Source of the DNA: JANRLJ01 sp034437895
GTDB lineage: Bacteria > Chloroflexota > Anaerolineae > Aggregatilineales > Phototrophicaceae
Assembly: GCA_034437895.1 (NCBI GenBank)
Contig: DAOTTO010000496.1
Coordinates: 1 to 20,132 of the forward strand
Length of the DNA: 20,132 bases
Direction of reading: 5' to 3'
Shown: positions 1 through 8,700 of the stretch, in pieces
How the letters are laid out: every line of letters begins with the position of its first letter
How positions within the stretch are numbered: position 1 is the first letter of the stretch
Position numbers and translations under genes: made by a program
Notes under the pieces: generated by a model
What the model saw: the letters and a program-made list of their open reading frames with translations, nothing else
What the model was told of the DNA's origin: nothing
Databases searched by the model: none

Positions 1-212
1 AAATCTTCGGTTTCGCCAACAGCATGTTCCCGCATTGCTTGGTCTGCCAAACGCTTAAGGACATCTTGAGATTTTGCGAACTGCTCATCCCAGATGGCTT
101 CATCATCTTGTTCAATCAATCAAGTGACATAAGCATCAATCCGTTAAAAACCGCGCCGCCGCGCCAATGCTTCTAAATCTTCCAGCATCATCGCCAATTT
201 TAAGGTAATTCG

Positions 213-312
213 GGGAGTGGCTAAAGAAATGGGTACGTAGGGAGCGACCTATGTGTCGCTCCGGGAGGAAGCACACATCGCTGCTTCCCTACTCACCCAA
301 ATAGCCACTCCC
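213..312. repeat. ~100-bp nested inverted-repeat (foldback, REP/MITE-like) element
   Basis: Outer arms gggagtggct (213-222) and agccactccc (303-312) are perfect inverted copies. Inside them, tgggtacgtaggg (230-242) pairs with ccctactcaccca (287-299) with two mismatches. Two further hairpins fill the centre: ggagcgac/gtcgctcc (241-248 with 255-262) and ggaagca/tgcttcc (267-273 with 282-288). The flanks carry taattcgg (206-213) and taatttcgg (313-321), an imperfect direct repeat that could be a target-site duplication. No protein is encoded. It splits the antitoxin-like pseudogene. Confidence 0.7.
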
Positions 313-326
313 TAATTTCGGCCTGT

Positions 327-340
327 TGAATCATGATTCA
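327..340. repeat. 14-bp perfect palindrome tgaatcatgattca
   Basis: The sequence tgaatcatgattca equals its own reverse complement. It lies in the remnant 5' end of the antitoxin-like pseudogene and about 90 bp downstream of the thiamine pyrophosphokinase stop codon. It could be a protein-binding site or part of a repeat. No T-run follows on either strand, so it is not a convincing terminator. Confidence 0.4.
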
Positions 341-426
341 GTCATTTAAATTATCTTGAGCTAAGTTATAGAACCGAATTTTATTTAAGTCGCAAATTTA
401 TGGTTCAACCAACACTATCAAACTTC

Positions 427-1080
427 TCATGCTCGCCCGATGGTATGCACCATCAGCAGTGAACCAGTGCGGAAAGTCACCTGCGCCTGCGCGTTTTCCA
501 TCACGTTGCTGATTCCGCGTGCGGGGCCAAAATCAAGCGTTTCATCTTTGAGTGGATAATAGAGGTTGGTCGTGCGAATGCCTTCTACTGCGCCGCCGAC
601 TGGAATCAGCGAAATGGTATCGCCTGCCGTGCCATCCAAGCGATGCTCACCTGGCTTAAGCAAGCGCATTTCCTGCGCCCCCGCCACAAGGCGCACATCG
701 CGCCTTTCTAAGATCGGCAGCGCCAAGAGATAAATATTGGCGAGGGTCTGGTCGATTCGATCCCCGATGCCGCCGATAATGCGAATCCAATCCGCGCCCC
801 GTTCTGTTACCAAGAGAAGCGCCAATTCAAGATCAGTCGCATCTTTTTCGGGTGGATGGCGCACAATTTCGGTTCCCGCCGTGATTAATCGTTCCACCTC
901 AGCGTGAGGAAGCGAGTCCATATCGCCAACGACGACATCGACCCGTAAACCAAAAGAGCGCGCCACTTGCGCTCCCCCATCTGCCGCCACAATAAAGGTT
1001 GGTTCATGCGCTATCTCCAGCGCTCGCCGCACCATGATGCCGTCGTTGCGATCACCGTTTGCGAAAATTAATGCCCGCAT
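427..1080 (-). CDS. thiN: Thiamine pyrophosphokinase (thiamine diphosphokinase)
   Basis: This 217-residue cytoplasmic enzyme should transfer pyrophosphate from ATP to thiamine, giving thiamine diphosphate. The family motifs are in order: AADGGA (32-37), VGDMDS (51-56, metal-binding acids), DATDLELA (80-87), GGIGDRIDQTLANI (103-116) and GISN (189-192), ending in the C-terminal strand GSLLMVHT. Length is normal for bacterial TPK. In the fourth motif the usual DHTLAN is DQTLAN, a mild His-to-Gln change. The start ATG lies 5 bp after the stop of the hydrolase gene and has no clear Shine-Dalgarno sequence, so it is probably translationally coupled. No TPP riboswitch is visible, which is unsurprising for the last gene of a run. 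No terminator was recognised downstream. Confidence 0.9.
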   Translation of the reverse strand: MRALIFANGDRNDGIMVRRALEIAHEPTFIVAADGGAQVARSFGLRVDVVVGDMDSLPHAEVERLITAGTEIVRHPPEKDATDLELALLLVTERGADWIRIIGGIGDRIDQTLANIYLLALPILERRDVRLVAGAQEMRLLKPGEHRLDGTAGDTISLIPVGGAVEGIRTTNLYYPLKDETLDFGPARGISNVMENAQAQVTFRTGSLLMVHTIGRA

Positions 1081-1085
1081 AAAAA

Positions 1086-2252
1086 TTAGCGCGTCCGCCG
1101 CCGCCAGCGTTCTTTCACTTCAATCTTGCTAATCTCCGGGACTTCGAGGAAATCATTCACTAGACGCATGAACGGCTCGTATTCCAGCATCGGAAAATGA
1201 CGCACTCCCGGCAGTGGAATCGGCAGCACTAGATTTTCACGCTCTTGCGTCAGATATTGCCAGACTTCATCCGTCGGCGACTGAATAAGTTGGTCATCCA
1301 TCCCATGCAAGATCACCAGCGGCATCGTCAGCATCCGCATCGTTTCCAGCAGTTTCCCCGCGTCGAAGTTGAGCGTGGCGCGGCGCAAAACGACATCATC
1401 CATCTTGGCGGTATCCGCTTGGAGTTTTTCATATTCCGCTTCAGAACGGCGGAAGCATTTCGCCAAGAGCGCGTCCACGCTGTAGCCCGCCAACGCATCA
1501 CGAAGCGGGTTAAAGGCCACCTCTTTAGAAGGCATCACTGAACGGCTTTCTTCCCTTGCAACCGCCGCCTCGCCTCGTGCCAAAGCCGCTTCTAGGGCTG
1601 CCTCGCGCAGTCTATCGCGGTCAATCATTTTAGAGGGGTCAGTCACTGTTTGATTGCCGCTGCTAGGCACAGTTGGATCAGCAGTTGATTTAGCCGTGAG
1701 CAAGGCATCCATTTCCTTCGGACGGCGCAACACCGTCTCGGCGTTATGGCTGGAAAAAGGTTCGCTGGCAGCGGCTTTTTCTGCCGCTTCGATCATTTTG
1801 CGTGTCGTCGCCAGCGGATTGGGGTCGTTGCTGGAAGTCAGCGGAATACGTCGCCCCGGCATGGGACGGGTGGCGAGGTCGCCGGGGTCGAACAGGGGCG
1901 CACCCGTAATCATCATCCGTGCCACTTTTTCTTGATTTTGGCTAGCGAACTGCATAATCACCTGTGCGCCAAGCCCATGCCCGATCATCGCCGCTTTTGG
2001 GATCGCCAACGCTCGCATAAAATCATCAAGTAAGACCACCTGCTGGCTGATGCTGTATTTATCTGGATTCTTGCCGGAATCGCCAAAGCCAAATAAATCA
2101 ACCGCATAAACCCGGTATTTCAGTTGTAACTGGCGCATCGCTGGAATCCAGTAACGCCACGAGCCGAGCCATCCATGAATCAGGATGACGGGTCGTCCAC
2201 GCCCTAAGACTTCATAATGAACCAAATCCCCGCCGACTGTAATGGCGCTCAT
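1086..2252 (-). CDS. Alpha/beta-hydrolase fold protein lacking the nucleophile serine
   Basis: This 388-residue protein has a recognisable alpha/beta-hydrolase frame: oxyanion motif HGWLGSW (26-32), the strand-turn VDLFGFGDSG (51-60), an acid in HGMDDQL (316-322) and a catalytic-type His in GVRHFPMLE (H352). The nucleophile elbow, normally G-x-S-x-G, reads GHGLG (91-95), so Gly93 sits where Ser is expected; the codons are unambiguous. A long Ala/Glu/Ser-rich, predicted helical cap or linker (about 126-290) makes the protein ~100 residues longer than a typical esterase or haloperoxidase-type member. It may be non-catalytic (binding or scaffold) or use another residue. It lies between the stand-alone receiver and thiamine pyrophosphokinase, 5 bp before the latter. 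Substrate unknown. Confidence 0.8.
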   Translation of the reverse strand: MSAITVGGDLVHYEVLGRGRPVILIHGWLGSWRYWIPAMRQLQLKYRVYAVDLFGFGDSGKNPDKYSISQQVVLLDDFMRALAIPKAAMIGHGLGAQVIMQFASQNQEKVARMMITGAPLFDPGDLATRPMPGRRIPLTSSNDPNPLATTRKMIEAAEKAAASEPFSSHNAETVLRRPKEMDALLTAKSTADPTVPSSGNQTVTDPSKMIDRDRLREAALEAALARGEAAVAREESRSVMPSKEVAFNPLRDALAGYSVDALLAKCFRRSEAEYEKLQADTAKMDDVVLRRATLNFDAGKLLETMRMLTMPLVILHGMDDQLIQSPTDEVWQYLTQERENLVLPIPLPGVRHFPMLEYEPFMRLVNDFLEVPEISKIEVKERWRRRTR

Positions 2253-2284
2253 ACACTACCCAATCTCGTCAAAGTAATCGCACA

Positions 2285-2318
2285 TTGTAGGGGTAGGTAT
2301 AATTCTCTGCCCCTACAA
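2285..2318. repeat. Short palindromic hairpin (gtagggg...cccctac type)
   Basis: ttgtagggg (2285-2293) and cccctacaa (2310-2318) form a perfect 9-bp stem around a 16-nt loop in the 78-bp gap between the receiver gene and the hydrolase gene. No T-run follows on the minus strand, so it is more likely a dispersed REP-like repeat or an mRNA 3'-stabilising hairpin than an intrinsic terminator. From general knowledge, hairpins with gtagggg/cccctac arms are frequent in cyanobacterial and Chloroflexota intergenic DNA. Confidence 0.6.
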
Positions 2319-2330
2319 CCCTTCATATCA

Positions 2331-2708
2331 TCAACCAACCCCAATTTGCTGCAAAATTTCTGTGATGCGCCGGGTAAGTTCATCCGGGGCGAAGGGCTTT
2401 AAGATATAAGCAACTGCCCCCGCTTCGATTCCGGTTTGTACTTCGTCCTCTTGCCCCTTAGCTGAGAGAAAAACCACCGGGACATCCTTTAGGCTGTCGA
2501 TCATTTTCATTTGGCGGCAAGCTTCATAGCCCGTCATCTTCGGCATCCGCACGTCCATCATAATCAGATCGGGGACATGCTGCTGCGCCAATTCCACCGC
2601 CTCTGCCCCATTAGCAGCCTGCGTCACTTTATGCCCAGCAAAGGACAAGGTAAAGTTAATGAGTTCTCGGATGTCGCGCTCATCTTCCGCGACCAGAATG
2701 TTTGCCAT
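2331..2708 (-). CDS. Stand-alone CheY-like response regulator receiver
   Basis: This 125-residue single-domain receiver has all phosphotransfer residues: acidic pair E8/D9, phospho-acceptor D52 in IMMDVRMPKMTG, S82 in FLSAKG, Y101 and K104 in YILKPF. No output domain is attached, so it should act through protein-protein contact or as an intermediate in a phosphorelay. The start is supported by AGGGGAT a few bases upstream in the 18-bp gap after the giant kinase gene. Close linkage makes that kinase its most likely phosphodonor (inference). Conserved residues and length are ordinary for the family. Confidence 0.92.
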   Translation of the reverse strand: MANILVAEDERDIRELINFTLSFAGHKVTQAANGAEAVELAQQHVPDLIMMDVRMPKMTGYEACRQMKMIDSLKDVPVVFLSAKGQEDEVQTGIEAGAVAYILKPFAPDELTRRITEILQQIGVG

Positions 2709-2726
2709 AAAATCCCCTATTAGGTC

Positions 2727-5700
2727 TTAGGTTGAGCTTGCCACAGCACTGACACGGCTGCTGAGATAATCCGGCTGAGTGGTCGGGAGGTCAATCGTGA
2801 AGGTCGTGCCGACGTTCACTTCCGACTCGAACCACACTTTACCGCCGTGCATTTCCACCAATTCTTTGACGATGGGCAGCCCCAAACCTGTGCCGGCAAC
2901 TTCGAGCGCTAGGGCTGTTTGATCGTGTCGTTCAAAGCGATTCCAAATGTTATCGCGAAATTCTTCGGGAATACCCACGCCAGAATCTTTCACGATAATC
3001 AGGACGCGTTTCCGTTCTAATTCCGGCTCAATATCCACTTCAATAGTACCACCCGGTAAGGTGTAGTTAAAGGCGTTATCAATCAGGTTAGCCACCATGC
3101 GCGTGACTTTTTCCCGATCAGCCTGAATGGGTTCTAAGCCTGGCGCGGGGTTAAAGCTGATCTTGAGGCTCTTACGCTGATGCTGCTGCCGCCCGCGAAT
3201 GGTGGAAATGGCGCTGTCTACAACTTCATTGAGATTCACAGGTTCGACCTTCAAGCGGTCTTTACCGGAATCAATCTGTGAGATATTCAACACATCCTCG
3301 ACTAAAACCGTCAGACGCTCGACATTTTCCTTAATTGTCGTCAGGATGCGCTTTTGCCCATCGCTCACTTCGCCTGCCGCGCCCATTAACAGCAAATCGG
3401 TATAACCCTTAATCGGGGTCAGAGGGGTACGGAATTCATGCGACACGTTAGAGATAAATTGGCTCTTGCTGCGGTCAAGCTCAACATCACGGGTGATGTC
3501 GCGGAAGACCGAAACCGTCCCTAAGAACTTATCCGCCGTATACAGGGGCGAAAGCTCAACGTTCAGAACTTTGCTGCCTAATGAAAGCCGTTCTTCTCGA
3601 TATTCAAACGATTGGGTGAGCAGGTCGGTATCGTGATGGGCGATGCTGTCTCCAATTGCTTGCGCCCAATTAAGCGCCGTACCGCCATAAGAGGCAATCA
3701 GCTCCATCATAGAACGCGCCAGCGCATCTTCACGCGGGATGCCAAGAATATGCTCCGCCGCCGGGTTAAAGATGATAATTTGCCCTTCTGCATCCGCCAA
3801 AATTACGCCGTCTGCGATGCTTTCCAGAATAGCGGTATTCTTTTCAGCTTCTTCTTGTTCAGCCTTCAGGAACGACCCCAAGCGCTCGGCTTGATCTTTA
3901 ATCAGATGGTACAAATCGGCGTTGTTAAACGATGAGGCGACTTGATTCGCGGCAGCTTCCATTAAGCGCAGTTGCGAATCGCCGAAGACATCTTTCTCTT
4001 GGCTGAACAGCACCATCACACCGATGGGGTCTTCATTGGTTTGCAGCAGCACCGCCAGCGCACTCCGCCATTCTTCCGCGCCTGCCAAGGTTTTATCCCA
4101 ATAAGGCGCATTTTGTAGATCATTTTCGACGATAACGTTTTCATCTTGTTCGATCAAATGATGCGCCAACACTTCGGCTGGATGGAAGGCTCGCTGACCC
4201 TCTTCGATCATCACAATCGAATTCGGATTCAGCATCGCACGGGTATAAAGCTGGTCGTTGATCTGGTCGATGATGACAATCGCGCCGTCTTGGGCGCTTA
4301 CAGCCTTGCTGACCATGCCTAAAGCGCGGTTGAGCAGGCGATCAATATCCAAAGATCGCGCCAATTCTGACGTAATTTGATAGAGCGTATCCAGTTGATC
4401 GCGTTCTTCTTCGAGTTCCTGGCTCTGCAATTCCAGCGCATGGGTGCGTTCCGCCACCTGCCGATTCAGATCATCTGCGAAATTTGTGATCTGACCGAAC
4501 AAGCGTGCATTTTGGATCGCCGCCCCAAGCTGCGAACTGACCGTCTCCAAAATACGTTGGTCATTCACGGTGAAGGCATGGGTGCGTTGGGTATCGCGCA
4601 GCGCGAGGACACCCAGCACCTTACCGCCGGAGAGAATCGGATGCCCCATATAACTCTTGGCATCACCCTCATTGTTAGTGATCCCCAAACTCTTGCGAAG
4701 TTCGTCCGGCGAATAATAATCCGCCCCCAAACTCAGCGGACGCTGCCGCCGGATGACAAAGGAGACTTCATCGGTATTCAGCTTACGCGACGCAATGCTA
4801 TAGCGCACCCCGTTGTTGATCGCCAGCGGGAAGGTGATTTCTTCGGTCTTTTCGTCATAAAGTGCCAGATAGAGTTCATTCGAGTCCGTCACCGAAGGCA
4901 CTTGATTCGCCACAATTTCGATCATATCCTCCAGTTGGAGGGTGCTGGAAATCGAGCGACTGAGGTCATTGATAATCATCAATTCGCTAAACTGCGAACT
5001 CATCTCTGCCGAGAGACGGGCATTTTCAATCGCTACTGCCACTTGTGCGCCGAGCGCCCTCGCCAAGCGGACTTTCTGCTGAGTCATCAGCTTTTCGGCG
5101 GATTTCTGCTCAAGCTGAATTAGCCCAATGGTTTGTTCGCGCACGACCAACGGCACCAGCATACGAGCGGCATCACCATTCGTCATCAGTTCTTGCTGTT
5201 CATTGGGATAAGGGCTATCCACATCGTCTGTCGTTACGACGACGACATCACGCTCACGCAATGCTCGCAATTTCGCCGGATATTTCTTAAGGTCGTAGCG
5301 TGTTCCCTTCGGCGTAATGCGATCTGCATCGCCGTAGCGATTCATATCGACCTGCACTTCAAGCTGATTATCGACTTCATCCCACAACATGATGGCGCAG
5401 TCATCCATATCGAGCGCACCAAACATCAATTCCACGACGGTGCGGAACACCGAGTCCAAGTCTTGTGTAAGGGAGGTGGCCTGCGCTGCCTCTAACAGCG
5501 TACCAAGTTCGTTGGTGCGATCAAATGTCTGCTCAAACAGATCGGCATTCGCTAAGGCAATCGCCACTTGGCTGGCAAACGCAAACGCGATGTTCTGGTC
5601 AGATTTGCTGCCGTAGCTATTGGGCCGGCTGCTCGTCAGCACAATCATCCCTACGACATGCCCTTGGCTCACCAGCGGCACACCTAACCAGCTTTCGGCG

Positions 5701-8700
5701 TTTTCATGACCGGGCAGTTCATTCTCAAATTGGGCTACGCTGCCATAAGCGACGACACGCTGTGTTTCTACTACTTGCCGCGCCTGCTCATAATCGCTAA
5801 AGCGCACACGAATTTCTTCATCGCTGCCGATTGCGTTCAGATCGAGCATGGCGAGGCCGTTTTTATTGCCGCGCCCTTCCAGCACCATATAAGAGCCGTT
5901 GCGCCGCCATAACGTCATGGCATCATAACCGAGCAGTTGTTCCATCTCAGACATCGCCAGCGATACCACTTCGCTGCGTTCCAGCGAGGCGGTAATGTGG
6001 GTGGATACCTGCGTCAGTGCTTCTAGCTGCTTGGCGCGGACTTCAATATCCTGCTCTAGTTGAGCGCGGTCTGTCATATCTTCGACCAGAAGCACCACAC
6101 CGCGAATGACCTCACCGGAGCGCAGCGGATAGGTATAGAAGTTCCACACTTCCACGCCGATGCGTTCATTGTTCCGTTCACGCGGGGTGCCTTCGGTTAA
6201 AGCTGTACGCAAGTCATCCCCGATGATGGTTGCAAGGGAGGGATCGTAAGCGAACAAGTCCTGCCCGATAGCGGCATCTTCATCCCAACCATAGCGATGG
6301 TACATAAATTCATTGGCGGAACGAATACGCCCGGAGCTATCCAACACGACGATGCCCTGCTGAATGGACTCGACCACCGCTTCATTTTCAATTTGCAAGT
6401 TGACAGCGCGGTTAAACAAACGCGCATTCTGGATAGCGCTGGCGATCAACTGCGCCAGACGCTTCATTAGTGGACGAACTTCAATCAATGAAGCCGCCTC
6501 GCCGCCTACATGCAGCGCCCCCAAAATTTCACCGCCCGTTTGTAGCGGCAAAATTAGGCTGATTCTTTCGCCCTGCTTGTGCCACGATTGCAAATCCTCG
6601 TAGGCTTCAATCGCGGGTTCGCCCGTGCGATAAAGATGATCTTTCCCATCTACATAGGTGCGGTTGAGCGCGGTTTCCCCCAAGGAGGGACGACGATCTT
6701 TGGTAATAGCGGCGACTTCGCCGTCTTTGACTTGGACACGGAAAAGTTCAAACCCTTGTTCTTGGGCATCCAGCAGCACTGCCGTCATGCGCGTATACGG
6801 AATTAAACGCAGCGCACCTCGCGCCGCTGTATCGATAATCTCAAATGTATCGAGTGTGCGGGAAATGCTTTCCACGACTTCGTTCAGCCGCGTCTCTTGT
6901 TCGGCATTGCGGACGCTGGCTTGATAAAGGCGGATATTCTCGATAGTGGTGGCGGCTTGATGCGCGAAAATTTCCAGCACTTCCACTGTCTGCCGATCTG
7001 GACGGCGGTTATCATGAGGACGATCCAAACTCATCAGGCCGAGGATGCTGCCCGTCGCGCCGCGCAGCGTCACTAGCAGCATATCGCCGTCTTTCCAGCC
7101 ATGCTTACCTGTGAATTCAATCGTGCGGTTGCCATCGAAGGCCGTACTTAGCGACCCGACATTTTCAACATACCAGTTGCCGACCTCTTCCACTGGGAAG
7201 AAATACGATTCGCTCATGCGATACTCTTCATGCAGCAGCAGTTCCAGCTTATCGAGCGCCATCACACTCGATCTCGTTTTCTCGAACACTTCAACTGGCA
7301 GACCCGCTTGTGCCACGCGCCGCAGCAAGCCCGTTTCCTCATCCACCATCGTCATTACAACCGAGTCGTAACCCACGCTGACCTGAACGCTGTAGGCAAT
7401 TGCTTCCAGAATTTCTTCAGGGTCGGTACTGCTGACCATGTGGCTAATTTCAAAAATACGGTTCAACTGCTCCAAACGGCGGCGCTGCCGTTCACTGCGT
7501 TCAAGCTGGTCAAGATAACGAATGGATGCGCCATAACCAAGTGCAGCTTTACTCGCTAACGTCGTCAAGAAAGCAGCGGCGCGGTCATCAAAGCGATTGG
7601 CATCCTGATGATAGAGGTGAATCACACCAACAACTTGATCGACATACACAATTGGCGCAGCAATCGCCGAGCGAATAGTCGAAAGCGGCGGCTTTAAGGT
7701 GCTGAAATCGTAATCGGTAATCAGCACGGTATCAGTGGAACGGGAGGCCGCTTCCAACTCGATTTCAGCTAAACCAAAGTCTGTGCCGGGAATTTGCCCC
7801 AACCGCTTTTCAATCTGCGGTACACCTTCTACCCGCCATTCCCCTTGTGGCAGCAGCAGCGCAACCGTGCTGCCATCCGCGCTGGTCGCGGCGCTGGCCT
7901 CCTTACGGATGACGTTCAAAATCTGATTCAGATCAAGCGTCTGCGCCAATTCATTACTGACGCGGCTGATGGCTTCAAGCTCAATATTGCGGCGATTCAG
8001 GTTTTGGCCTGTCGCTTCATAGAGCAGTAAACGATCAAGCGCCGCCGCCGTCTGTGCCGCGATAATCTTCAATGTAGACAGATCATTCGCGTCATAAAGG
8101 CCATCTTGACGATTAGCGACCCCTAATTCGCCCAACGTGCGATCACCCACCACCAGCGGAACCAGCAGCGCCCGTTTGATGCCCATCTTCCCGGCGATGA
8201 TTTTGTAACCCGGTAAAACACGATCATCGCTGGCGACATCGTTGCCTAAATAGGGCTTATGAGATACGGCAACGCTCTGCTCAAAGCCTTTGGCATAAAT
8301 ATCCTGCACAATCGGCTCGGTCAGTTCGACCCCATGCGCCCAACGCGGATAGGTGATTAAGCTGCCAGTTTGTTGGTCAAGCACGTTGACATAAACCATT
8401 TCGCTGTTCATCAAGCGCGAAATTTCCGCCAAGACGGGGCCAAATGTCTCTTGAGTCGTCAGCACCGCGCCAGCCAATTCCGCGACCCGGCGTAAGCCTT
8501 GCGCTTCTTCCGCACTGCGCTGCACTTCCCGATACAGGCGGGCATTTTCGATGATGGCGGCGGTTTGTGTGGCGAAAATCAAAAGGAGACGGGCATCGCT
8601 GTCGGTAAAGTCGCTGCCGTCACGCTTATTCGAGACCTGCACCACGCCCAAACGCCGACCACTTGCTGCGAGTACCGAAAACAGTGTTTTTTCTACACCA

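Larger units (their letters stand above)
1..345 (-). pseudogene. Broken antitoxin-like gene, 3' end outside the window, interrupted by a foldback element
   Basis: Read on the minus strand, codons starting at 209 give ITLKLAMMLEDLEALARRRG, then F, a stop, RIDAYVT, a stop, then LIEQDDEAIWDEQFAKSQDV and on to the window edge. This resembles small ribbon-helix-helix-type antitoxins of cyanobacteria and Chloroflexota (family assignment from memory, not searched). In-frame stops lie at 144-146 (TAA) and 120-122 (TGA). A plausible original start is the ATG at 345-343, giving MTES-stop-FNRPK before the repeat element at 213-312; the stop there is at 331-333. Joining FNRPK to ITLKL across the element restores one continuous frame, so the element seems to have inserted near codon 10. 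No partner toxin gene can be seen because the downstream side is cut off. I am fairly sure it is not functional and less sure of the family. Confidence 0.6.

Noticed and set aside
427..1080. TPP riboswitch associated with the thiamine gene
   Set aside because: The gene starts 5 bp after the previous stop codon, and no THI-element-like structure was seen in the window.
4377..5123. 248-codon open frame on the plus strand opposite the giant kinase
   Set aside because: It is antisense to well-supported GAF/PAS coding sequence, its translation shows no recognisable motif, and similar open frames occur all along the antisense strand of this gene.
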